From: CAXSEF01 sp964236585
GTDB taxonomy: Bacteria > Pseudomonadota > Alphaproteobacteria > Acetobacterales > Acetobacteraceae
Length of the DNA: 33,148 nucleotides
Assembly: GCA_964236585.1 (NCBI GenBank)
Contig: CAXSFE010000027.1
Span: 1-33,148, forward strand
Direction of reading: 5' to 3'
The translations under genes were made by a program, and so were the position numbers. Positions 1 to 8,391 of the stretch are shown one piece after another. How positions within the stretch are numbered: position 1 is the stretch's first letter; each line of letters opens with the position of its first letter. The notes below the pieces were generated by a model. It ran no database searches. It was not told the DNA's origin and saw only the letters and a program-made list of their open reading frames with translations.

Positions 1-143
1 GGCAGCTCCTCGGCTACACGCCGAAGAAGATCGAGGCGGGCGTCGGCTTCGAGTACTGGCACAACAAGTTCGGCGACGTCCCCCAGTTCGTTCCGGGCAC
101 CGAGCAGAAATCCGTCTTCGTCGAGATCGGATACCACCTGTGA
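1..143 (+). CDS. C-terminal end of an outer-membrane beta-barrel protein (5' truncated by window edge)
   Basis: Only the last 46 codons are present, in frame 3, ending at TGA 141-143. The peptide contains alternating hydrophobic/polar stretches such as IEAGVGFEYWHNKFGD and ends KSVFVEIGYHL. Such an aromatic-rich amphipathic last strand is what the Bam machinery recognises on outer-membrane barrels. The EYWHNKFG segment recalls Tsx/OmpK-type nucleoside channels, but 46 residues are too few to be sure. The stop overlaps the GTG of the next gene, so the two are probably co-transcribed. Barrel assignment is reasonably supported; the Tsx suggestion is inference. Confidence 0.6.
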   Translation, partial: QLLGYTPKKIEAGVGFEYWHNKFGDVPQFVPGTEQKSVFVEIGYHL

Positions 144-433
144 GCCAACCCCGCCCTACGGCGGCCACGCGGGCGAAGGCTAGTGCAACTCCGTGCTTTC
201 TGCGCCTTTCGCTCGCCACCCTTCTGGCGCTTGGTCTCGGTTCGGGGCTTGCCTTGGCTCAGACTGCCGGCCAGCCCGTCAAGCGCGACCCGATCCTGGG
301 CACCAGGGACGGCAAGCACCAGCTCAAGGCGCATCCCAGCGTAGAAGCTGAAGTGCAGGCGGACAAGCAGCCGCCTGGCACGGAGAACGGTAACCAGCCG
401 GACCGGGCCGCGGCGGGGGGTGGCGGCCGCTGA
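140..433 (+). CDS. Small exported protein of unknown function
   Basis: Encodes 97 residues. A basic N-terminus is followed by a clear hydrophobic signal segment (CFLRLSLATLLALGLGSGLA) and a plausible signal-peptidase site after LAQA-type residues near position 40. The mature part is short, charged and low in complexity, ending in a Gly-rich AAAGGGGR. I recognise no family. The GTG start overlaps the TGA of the upstream barrel gene, and its own TGA overlaps the next ATG (TGATG). This argues for translational coupling in a three-gene set of envelope proteins. No strong Shine-Dalgarno is visible, which fits coupling. Alternative: a non-coding stretch with a fortuitous signal-like segment. Confidence 0.5.
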   Translation: MSQPRPTAATRAKASATPCFLRLSLATLLALGLGSGLALAQTAGQPVKRDPILGTRDGKHQLKAHPSVEAEVQADKQPPGTENGNQPDRAAAGGGGR

Positions 434-885
434 TGCGGAGACGAGTCGAGGCAGGGTTCGCCGTCCGGCCCACTCGCCTGCTCCGAGCGGCATTGGCGGC
501 CGTTGGCCTCGTGAGCTGTGCGCACCCGTCGTCGCCGGACGTGGCGACGACGGGTGCGACAAGCGAACCGAGGCCGGGTGCGTCGGCGCAGAAGAATGCC
601 GCCTGTCAGTCGCCCGCGCCGGCGTTGGGTACACCGGACGCGCCGCGTTGCTGGTGGTCAGTATCGCAGCGACGATCCGCCCGGTGTCGGCATCCAGGCC
701 GACGTGCAGCTTGCGCCAGGATCGGCGCGTGCGCGTGCCGTGCTTCTCGAGCAGCCACTCGCCCGAACCACACAGCTTCAGTCCTGTGCTGTCCACCAGC
801 AGATGTACGAGACCGGACCCGGGCCGTGACAGCGCCAGGTCCAGCATCTCGGGGCTATGTTGCATGGATCGGAAGACGGGCGTGA
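433..885 (+). pseudogene. Lipoprotein gene truncated by IS5-family sequence, now a chimeric frame
   Basis: The frame starts at an ATG overlapping the previous stop. It opens with a basic, hydrophobic signal and a lipobox (AAVGLVSC, Cys near residue 29), then a Ser/Thr/Pro/Ala-rich linker typical of mature lipoproteins. Native sequence appears to stop near base 650. Beyond it the frame is simply the antisense of an IS5-family transposase fragment, giving a Cys/Arg-rich tail until a chance stop at 883-885. The original 3' end is therefore lost. The front part may still be translated and lipidated. The function of the intact protein cannot be told from what remains. Confidence 0.5.
650..848 (-). 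pseudogene. IS5-family transposase fragment, N-proximal catalytic part
   Basis: Read on the minus strand this encodes a run including HLLVDSTGLKL, GEWLLEKHGTRTRRSWRKLH and DADTGRIVAA. These are the characteristic IS5-family (DDE) blocks around the first catalytic Asp (in VDST). Homology stops at both ends. The protein N-terminus is missing on the 848 side, and after ILTT (near 650) the sequence becomes the lipoprotein gene of the opposite strand. There is no start codon or terminal repeat of its own. The missing C-terminal half is found upstream on the same strand at 907-1242, so the two halves are in swapped order. Confidence 0.75.
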
Positions 886-1246
886 AGCACCCGCCTTCAT
901 CGGCTTTCACACCAGGCGGACGCACTCCGGTCCTCCCAGTTCGAGCATCTGGTCCATGACGGCGACAGCAAAGGCGATCTCCGTCCCGCGTCGGCGATCC
1001 GTGCGCGAGCCTAGTTCGCCCCTGATCACGCGCTTGAACCCGCTGATATCGGCTTTGACCAGCGTGCGCCAGCGACAGCCCTGGGCTTTCTGCCAGCGTC
1101 TGTGGCCGTGCTTGGAGATCGTCTGCAGGTGGTCGTTGCGCTGCGTGGGCACTGTATCGACGGTGTCGCTCGGCACAACGCCGATCCGAGGCGGCACGAT
1201 CACTGGTGCCTCTAGCGAACGCCTGGCGGACCCATGCAACACAGCC
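853..1246 (-). mobile_element. Internally deleted IS5-family element with both terminal repeats
   Basis: Two imperfect terminal inverted repeats bound 394 bases. The left repeat is GGCTATGTTGCATGGATCGG (853-872). The right repeat, read on the minus strand from 1246 to 1227, is GGCTGTGTTGCATGGGTCCG. They match at 17 of 20 positions. The TGTTGCATGG core is typical of IS5-group ends. Inside is only the C-terminal third of the transposase, so some 500 or more bases have been lost and the remnant resembles a MITE that could be moved only in trans. No convincing target duplication is seen next to the repeats. Confidence 0.65.
907..1242 (-). pseudogene. IS5-family transposase fragment, C-terminal part
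   Basis: The 111-residue frame begins within the right terminal repeat (MLHGS). It then jumps directly into the C-terminal transposase blocks VIVPPRIGVVPSDTVDTVPTQRNDH, RWQKAQGC and LVKADISGFKRVI, ending LELGGPECVRLV. In active relatives the third catalytic residue is a Glu in the block corresponding to LVKADI (normally LVEADI). Here it is Lys, so this copy would be dead even without the deletion. The N-terminal two thirds are absent, although a piece of it lies just downstream at 650-848. Confidence 0.75.
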
Positions 1247-1279
1247 GTATGAAGATTCTGGCATTGCCAAGGCAGCCCG

Positions 1280-2623
1280 TCATGGCTTGTTTAAGCCTTC
1301 AGTTTGATATCCTTCCCAAAGCCACTTCAATGCTTCGGGAAGGGTCTGTGCCTCCGTCGGGTTGTCAACGTGTTCTGCATTGCGCGCGAACACGAACTGG
1401 TAATGATAACCTTTGTCCGCCAGCACGGCAGCGGTGCGTTCGTCAGCAAGCGTCCAATCATGCATGCCGTCCGCCATAGCCGGGACATAATAGAAAAGAT
1501 CACGATCACCAGTCTCGAACCAAAAGCGGATCGGTTTGACCGGACTGTTTGGAATGAGCGGTGCACCGTCAGGGAGATTTGATGTAGTGACTGCCTTGCC
1601 GTCGACGAGAAGGCTGGGCGCACTTGCACCCGGCCAACGATCATGGAATTCCCATGCGCCGCCCGGCAATGCCGGGTCATGTGGCCATTGCTGATTCACC
1701 ATGGTCGGCGAGTAGGCTAGAACCCGATGGTACAGCTCGGGATGGAACCACGCCATTGTGAAGGCTGCGGAACCACTGGAGCTGAAGCCCATGGTGGCGC
1801 GGCCATCCGGGTCGCTGGTAAGGCGGACGCCGCCGGTCTGCTCAACAAGGGGCAGGACCTCTCGCTCAACCCACTCGGCGTAGAGACCGGAAATCGTATC
1901 GTATTCACGGCCTCGTTCGGATCCCTGCGCGTCCTGACCACCGGCACCGATACCGATCGCGACCATGGGTGGCAAACTGTGCGCTGCAATCATGTTGTCG
2001 AGCATCGTAAACAGCATGTCTTCGTGGAAGAAGCCGGTCGGACTACCGTCGCCGAAAACAATGAATGGAACGATGGTGCCCGATACATACTGCGCGGGAA
2101 CATAGACGTCGACCTGTCGCTTCCAGCTGCCAGCCTCGCTTGCGCTGACAAGCAGGTTGGACGGGTCTCCTGATGCTGTGACGGCGGTGTTGATTGCTTC
2201 GTTCTGGCAGCCACGCGCGTCGTCGCGGACAACGCCTGGCTGGTAGATCAAGCTGCTCCTGGAAGTCATGACAAAGGATCGGATCATACCATGCGGTACT
2301 TCGGCGCGGGCCGTGGCCTCGGCCGCAGGGACGTGCGTCGGACCAATGATGAAGTTGCCATCAACGTTTGGCGAGGGAAGCTGGCCATCGGGAAGCTCGA
2401 TAGCGGAAGGATAAGCTGGATTGTGGGGATCCCGCGTGGGAGGTGTGGTTCGAAGATCAAGGCCGGTGATGTCTACAAAGAACGGTTCGGACGGTCTTGT
2501 GGTGTTTGCGTCGGACGGAACAGCCCCACCGTGAGGCGTGCAAGCTGCTCTCGTCGTGGTGGTAGGCAATACGGCAGCGGCTGACAGAGAGGCCACGACC
2601 AGGACCATGTGCGCTTTAGGCAT
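1280..2623 (-). CDS. Exported esterase of the putative-esterase (enterochelin esterase-like) family
   Basis: Encodes 447 residues from the ATG at 2623, preferred because GGAG lies 9 bases upstream; a TTG at 2638 is also in frame. A hydrophobic signal segment (MVLVVASLSAAAVL) shows export. The C-terminal half is an alpha/beta hydrolase of the PF00756 type. The nucleophile block is MGFSSSGSAAFTMAW (Ser near 281), with an acidic candidate in ETGDRDLF (near 373) and a His in NAEHVDN (near 418). The long N-terminal region (residues 30-150) is of unknown role. It probably hydrolyses an ester outside the cytoplasm, such as a siderophore or plant-derived ester; the substrate is unknown. Base composition is visibly poorer in G+C than its neighbours, and the gene lies between two IS remnants, suggesting acquisition by transfer. 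Confidence 0.8.
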   Translation of the reverse strand: MPKAHMVLVVASLSAAAVLPTTTTRAACTPHGGAVPSDANTTRPSEPFFVDITGLDLRTTPPTRDPHNPAYPSAIELPDGQLPSPNVDGNFIIGPTHVPAAEATARAEVPHGMIRSFVMTSRSSLIYQPGVVRDDARGCQNEAINTAVTASGDPSNLLVSASEAGSWKRQVDVYVPAQYVSGTIVPFIVFGDGSPTGFFHEDMLFTMLDNMIAAHSLPPMVAIGIGAGGQDAQGSERGREYDTISGLYAEWVEREVLPLVEQTGGVRLTSDPDGRATMGFSSSGSAAFTMAWFHPELYHRVLAYSPTMVNQQWPHDPALPGGAWEFHDRWPGASAPSLLVDGKAVTTSNLPDGAPLIPNSPVKPIRFWFETGDRDLFYYVPAMADGMHDWTLADERTAAVLADKGYHYQFVFARNAEHVDNPTEAQTLPEALKWLWEGYQTEGLNKP

Positions 2624-2695
2624 GATTTCCGGCTCCAATCAGTCAACGTCTTGGCGTGACGTTTTCAACGTGTGATGCCCAGCCAATGTTCGATG

Positions 2696-2724
2696 CTATT
2701 CTCGAACCGCCTCTCGTTTGTCAA
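2696..2724 (-). promoter_or_regulatory. Candidate sigma-70 promoter for the esterase gene
   Basis: On the minus strand TTGACA (2724-2719) is separated by 17 bases from GAATAG (2701-2696). The -35 is perfect and the -10 weak. The site lies about 75 bases upstream of the esterase ATG at 2623. The rest of 2624-2831 shows no gene; it joins the IS630 remnant to the esterase leader. Confidence 0.35.
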
Positions 2725-2831
2725 CTGCCACCACCGTTCGCTAGCTGCTGCTGTTGTCTTGCCGCAGTCGCGTGCCTCTCCACGATCGGCGTTTGCCGCC
2801 TCAACAGGCCCGGCAGCAGTCAGCTTGTTAC

Positions 2832-3476
2832 CTAACCCGACGAGGCGAGGCACTGCTCGACCCAGGCGCGGAACAGGCACCCGTTGATCGGTCCGTCGAA
2901 CACGCCTGGGGCCGTGATGCCGCTCGTGTGCAATCCGGCCAGGAACGTCATTGTGGACCAGCGAATGAACGCGATCGCCGCGACTAAGTGCTCGCCGCGT
3001 GTGGCCCATCCGCGGGTCCGGGTCATGTTGGTCTTGGCACCGGTCTCATCGACGAAGATCAGGCAATCGGGAGCGACCCGGCCCTGATATCGCGCCCAAC
3101 GCTCGCGCTCGCGGGCGACGTCGGGCCAATCCTGCTCAGCTGCCCGCCGATTTTTTCTGAAGGTCAGGCGCACGTTGCGCAGAAAACGCCAGCCGGCGTC
3201 ATTGCTGACTCTGGTGCCGCGCTCGGCCAGCTCGGCACGCAGCCCACGCACAGTCGCATCGGGCACAGCCACAATCCGTGCCAGTAGCCAGTCGCGTTCT
3301 GGCAGCAGCACAGCATGACGAACGCCGCCCATCAGCTTGGGCGCGCAACCGCCGGCGGTCCGCTGGCGATGACTCCTATGCACTACGGTTGCCGGGCCAA
3401 GATCGAACAGCTTGGCGACCGTGTGGCAGGATTGACCTGCCTCAATGGCCGCCACGACGCGTTCACGCAGGTCCAT
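2832..3476 (-). pseudogene. IS630-family transposase, 3' truncated
   Basis: From ATG 3476 the frame gives MDLRERVVAAIEAGQSCHTV (helix-turn-helix region), ERDWLLARI, LRAELAERGTRVS, AAEQDWPDVARERERW and CLIFVDETGAKTNMTRTRGW. The last carries the first catalytic Asp of the IS630 DDE/DDD domain. It then reads GVFDGPINGCLFRAWVEQCL and stops almost at once. Family members continue for roughly 120 further residues containing the other two catalytic acids, which are absent. The cut is at about 2832-2845, next to the esterase leader. The family often uses a start near 3495 (ITKPYS), but no normal start codon is visible there. It cannot be an active transposase. Confidence 0.85.
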
Positions 3477-3596
3477 GGAATAGGGCTTGGTGATCGCTGC
3501 TGGCCTCCAACCCAGCCACCAGCTTGAGCCAGATTTCAACGCGCCCCGGAGTTCCCCGATTCACTCAGAGCCGGTCACGCTCTAGAGGCTGCTGTT

Positions 3597-5024
<1,428 letters not shown>

Positions 5025-5055
5025 CCGGTGATCCTCTCGTGAAAGACGGCGCTCT

Positions 5056-5838
5056 TCACCAGCATGTGTAACCAGCATCGGCGATCACGATGCTGCCGGT
5101 CAGCAGACTGGCAGCGTCGGAGGCGAGGAACAGCACCACGGACGCGACTTCGTCCGGGCGGCCGACCCGGCCCATCGGCGTCGCATCAAGCCAGGCGTGC
5201 CTCAAGGCTTCATCCTGCAGGCCGTAGCGCGTCATCGGCGTGTCGATGTAGGTTGGTGCGACGGCGTTGACCCGGATGCCGCGCAGCGCCCACTCGGCCG
5301 CCAGCGATTTGGTCAGCTGGTGCACGGCGGCCTTGGAGGCGTTGTACGAGGCCTGTTCCTGCGGGCGGTTCACCACCAGCCCGGACATCGATCCGATGTT
5401 GACGACCGCACCGCGCCGGCGTTGCAGCATGGCGCGCCCGAAGGCCTGGCAGGACCAGAACACTCCGTTGAGGTTGATGTCGATCACCTGGCGCCACTGC
5501 TCGGTCGTAGCGGCCTCGGCGGCCACGCCGCTGATCGCGATGCCTGCGCTGCAGACCAGGATGTCCACCGCACCAACGGCACGCTCGATCTCGGCGGCGG
5601 AGGCCTCCAGGGCGGCCGGATCCGTCACGTCCACAAGGCGCCACGACACGTCGGCGCCTACGTCGGCAAGGGTCGCCGCGCCGTCCCGGGCTGCGGCCTC
5701 GTCGCGTTCAAGCAGCACGATCCGGGCGCCGGCTTGCGCAAGCGCCTCAGCGCAGGCGAGGCCGATGCCGCGCCCGCCGCCGGTGACCACGGCGGTTCGC
5801 CCGTGGAGGTTATACTTGTCGAGATAGTATCCGGTCAC
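5056..5838 (-). CDS. SDR-family NAD(P)-dependent dehydrogenase, probably sugar or polyol
   Basis: Encodes 260 residues of a classical short-chain dehydrogenase. It has the cofactor motif TGGGRGIG (near 19), an acidic residue after the second strand (LLERD, suggesting NAD preference), CSAG in place of NNAG, catalytic Ser in NIGSMSG and YNASK as the active-site Tyr/Lys block. The ending SIVIADAGYTCW resembles polyol and 2-deoxy-gluconate dehydrogenases. GTG 5838 is preferred since AAGGAAGG precedes it by 6 bases; a GTG at 5856, abutting the kinase stop, is the alternative. In an operon with a sugar importer and an FGGY kinase it probably oxidises the imported alcohol or sugar. The substrate is not known. 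Confidence 0.87.
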   Translation of the reverse strand: MTGYYLDKYNLHGRTAVVTGGGRGIGLACAEALAQAGARIVLLERDEAAARDGAATLADVGADVSWRLVDVTDPAALEASAAEIERAVGAVDILVCSAGIAISGVAAEAATTEQWRQVIDINLNGVFWSCQAFGRAMLQRRRGAVVNIGSMSGLVVNRPQEQASYNASKAAVHQLTKSLAAEWALRGIRVNAVAPTYIDTPMTRYGLQDEALRHAWLDATPMGRVGRPDEVASVVLFLASDAASLLTGSIVIADAGYTCW

Positions 5839-5856
5839 AGGCTGCCTTCCTTGCAC

Positions 5857-7386
5857 TCAGGCTGTTTGCAGCAGTGAGAAGCCGGCGGCTGCCTCCGCCG
5901 CCTCGAGCAGGGTCCAGTAGATCTGGCTGTTCTTGTAGGCTTGGTCGAACACCGGGGCGAGATGCGCATAGGTGTCCGCCCAGCGCGCATTGGGCTGGAT
6001 CTCGCCCGTGAAGCGCACCAGCCTGGATGCCGCTGCCGGCAGGTCCGCGAAGACGCCCACGCCTGTCCCGGCGAGCATCGCGCACCCGAGCACGCCGCAT
6101 TCCTCGGTCGCCGTGGTGAGGATCGGACAGCCGTAGATACTGGCCTTGATCTCCAGCCACAGCCGCGTCTTCGCGCCGCCGCCGGCTGCGACCATACGGT
6201 CCACCCGGTTGCCGGCCCGCTCCATGATCCGCAGGTTGCGTGCCGCAGCGAAGGCCACTCCCTCCATTACCGCGCGGTGCAGGTGGGACGCCCCGTGGCC
6301 GCTGGTCAGGCCGATAAATTGGGCGCGCGCATTGGTGCGGGCACCGAGGCGCTCGCCATTCAGGTACGGCAGGAACAGCATCATGCCAGCGCCCGCCGGC
6401 GCGTCGGCCGCGAGCGAGACAATACGGTCGTAGTCGTAGGATTTCTCGTGGAAGGCGCGTCTGGCCCATCGCATTGCATCGCCACCGGCATCGAGGATGG
6501 TGAAAGCCGACCAGTTGTGCAGCGCGCCGCGCACGTTGCTGATCACCGGGTCGAGCACGGGCGCCGCCGTGCACAGGGTCAGCAGTGTGGAGGTGCCCGT
6601 GACGTCGGAGGCGAGTCCGGGCGTGATGACGCCCGAGCCGAGCAGGGCACCGGGGTAGTCGCTGATGCCGACGACGACAGGAGTGCCTTCGGGCAGGCCG
6701 GTGTCCGCCGCCGCCCGCTGCGAGACGCCGGCCAGGACCTCGTGCGGCTCGCGGATCGGCGGCAGCAATCCCAGGTCGATCCCCAGACGGTCCGCCAGCT
6801 CCCGGCTCCAGCCGCCTGCGGCAACGTCGTAGAGGTAGGTGCAGGACGCCTCCGGCGCGTCGATCGCCTGCTCGCCGGTCAGCTTGAAGTTGATCCAGTC
6901 CTTGGCCGACAGCACCGCGGCCGTGCGACCGTATTCCGCCGGATGGTGCGCCCGAAGCCAGTGCAGCTTGAAGCCCCACCACGCGACGGAGGGCGGGTTG
7001 CCTGCGACGGGCAGCAGCGTCTCCCAGGGTTGCTCGCGGACGAAGCGCTCGACGGTGTCGCGGTTGCGTTTGTCGTTCCACAGCGGGACCGCGTCCAGCG
7101 TTGGGTTGCCGTCCGCATCGACCAGCACCGTCGCATGCATCTGCCCGCATGCGCCGATCGCGGCCACGCGTGCGCCTGCGCCCGGCATGGCGTCGAGCAC
7201 ACGCCGAATCACCGCGACTGCTCCCGTCCACCAGTCCGCCGGGCGCTGCTCGGCCCACCCGAAGTGCTGCACGATCTGCTCGTGCTCCTGTGCCGCGAAG
7301 GCCAGGGTCTCGCCCGCCGGCGTGATCAGGCCGGCGCGGACGCTGCCGGTGCCGACGTCGATCGCCAGGAGCAGGTCGCGGGCCAT
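5857..7386 (-). CDS. FGGY-family carbohydrate kinase (xylulokinase-like)
   Basis: Encodes 509 residues, normal for FGGY kinases. The N-terminal phosphate-binding block is LLLAIDVGTGSVRAGLI. The substrate-binding region is IGACGQMHATVLVDADG followed by LWNDKRN, as in xylulokinases. The C-terminal domain shows DVTGTSTLLT, FLPYLNGERLGART and RAVMEGVAFAAARN, then the ATP-binding VAAGGGAKTRLWLEI. It phosphorylates a sugar or ketose with ATP in the cytoplasm. ATG 7386 lies 8 bases after the permease stop, so it is co-translated with the transporter. The pairing with SDR and ABC genes suggests the ketose or keto-sugar formed by the SDR is the kinase substrate. FGGY specificity cannot be read from sequence by eye. 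Confidence 0.88.
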   Translation of the reverse strand: MARDLLLAIDVGTGSVRAGLITPAGETLAFAAQEHEQIVQHFGWAEQRPADWWTGAVAVIRRVLDAMPGAGARVAAIGACGQMHATVLVDADGNPTLDAVPLWNDKRNRDTVERFVREQPWETLLPVAGNPPSVAWWGFKLHWLRAHHPAEYGRTAAVLSAKDWINFKLTGEQAIDAPEASCTYLYDVAAGGWSRELADRLGIDLGLLPPIREPHEVLAGVSQRAAADTGLPEGTPVVVGISDYPGALLGSGVITPGLASDVTGTSTLLTLCTAAPVLDPVISNVRGALHNWSAFTILDAGGDAMRWARRAFHEKSYDYDRIVSLAADAPAGAGMMLFLPYLNGERLGARTNARAQFIGLTSGHGASHLHRAVMEGVAFAAARNLRIMERAGNRVDRMVAAGGGAKTRLWLEIKASIYGCPILTTATEECGVLGCAMLAGTGVGVFADLPAAASRLVRFTGEIQPNARWADTYAHLAPVFDQAYKNSQIYWTLLEAAEAAAGFSLLQTA

Positions 7387-7394
7387 GACGGTGC

Positions 7395-8390
7395 CTAGGC
7401 CCGCCGCGGCCAGAACGAGGACTGCAGCAGGACGGCGACGAGGATGATGACGCCCTTGACCACCTCCTGGTGGTAGCCGGGCACGTTCAGCAGGTTCATG
7501 ATGTTGCCGATCACGCCCAGCGTCAGCACACCGATGAGCGTGTTGAGTGCCGTGCCGCGTCCGCCCATCAGGCTGGCACCGCCGATCACCACCGCCGCGA
7601 TGACATCGAGCTCCAGGCCGATGCCCACCACCGGTGAGCCGACGCCCGAGCGGGCGGTGATGATGATGCCGCCCAGCGCCGCCAGCACGCCCGAGACGAC
7701 GTAGACCGAGAACACCCTCGGCACCACCCGGACGCCGGACAGACGGACGGCCTCGCTGTTGGAGCCGATGGCCACGACCAGCCGCCCGTAGGCGGTCAGC
7801 CGCAGCACGAAGGCGGTGCCTGCGAACACGAGCAGCATGAGCAGCACCGGCAGCGGGACGCCGAGCAGGCTGCCCCGGTTGAAGCCGTCGCCGAGCCAGC
7901 TGCCGTTGTCGCCGAGGAAGATCGGCCGGCCCTCGGAGACGATCAGCGCGGCGCCGCGGGCGATGGTCATGCCGGCGAGCGTCACCACGAAGGACGGCAT
8001 CCTGCGCATAGCCACGAAGTATCCCGCGAGTGCCCCGAGCGCACCGCCCGCCGCCAGGCTGAGCGGGATGGCGGCCCAGAGCGGCATCGACGCCAGCAGG
8101 GACGCGCACACGATGCTGCCCAGCGCGGCCACTGAACCCACCGACAGGTCGATCCCGCCCGTCAGGATCACGAGCAGCATGCCCATGGAGATCACGCCCG
8201 TGCTGGCCACTTGGCGCAGCACGTTCTCGATGTTGCGGCTGCTGAAGAAGCTGGCGGAGATGAGGCTCGCGACCAGCACCAGCACCGCGAAGATGGCGAC
8301 GGTGCTGTAGGTGGCCGCGAGGGCGCGCGGATCGAGCCGCCGCGCCGGACCGATGCCGGCGGACACGTCACCGGCCTGCACCGTGTCCAT
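7395..8390 (-). CDS. Sugar ABC transporter permease (RbsC family)
   Basis: Encodes 331 residues with about eight to ten hydrophobic segments from residue 28 on. The conserved permease block VISMGMLLVILTGGIDLSVG (near 67-86) and the later GGIIITARSGVGSPVVG, ELDVIAAVVIGGASLMGGRG and LIGVLTLGVIGNIMNLL are hallmarks of the ribose/xylose/galactose branch of ABC importers. It forms the membrane channel with the two-domain ATPase encoded immediately upstream; only one base separates that stop from this ATG. One permease gene in the operon suggests a homodimeric channel, as in RbsC. Confidence 0.92.
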   Translation of the reverse strand: MDTVQAGDVSAGIGPARRLDPRALAATYSTVAIFAVLVLVASLISASFFSSRNIENVLRQVASTGVISMGMLLVILTGGIDLSVGSVAALGSIVCASLLASMPLWAAIPLSLAAGGALGALAGYFVAMRRMPSFVVTLAGMTIARGAALIVSEGRPIFLGDNGSWLGDGFNRGSLLGVPLPVLLMLLVFAGTAFVLRLTAYGRLVVAIGSNSEAVRLSGVRVVPRVFSVYVVSGVLAALGGIIITARSGVGSPVVGIGLELDVIAAVVIGGASLMGGRGTALNTLIGVLTLGVIGNIMNLLNVPGYHQEVVKGVIILVAVLLQSSFWPRRA

Positions 8391-8391
8391 C

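Noticed and set aside
2665..3009. A 114-codon minus-strand frame overlapping the IS630 remnant end
   Set aside because: Its first part is a shadow of the transposase and the rest (intergenic) has no recognisable IS630 C-terminal block, so it does not restore the missing end of the transposase.
5810..7258. Long Arg-rich frame parallel to the FGGY kinase on the same strand
   Set aside because: It is a frame-shifted shadow of the kinase. The kinase frame carries all FGGY motifs without interruption.
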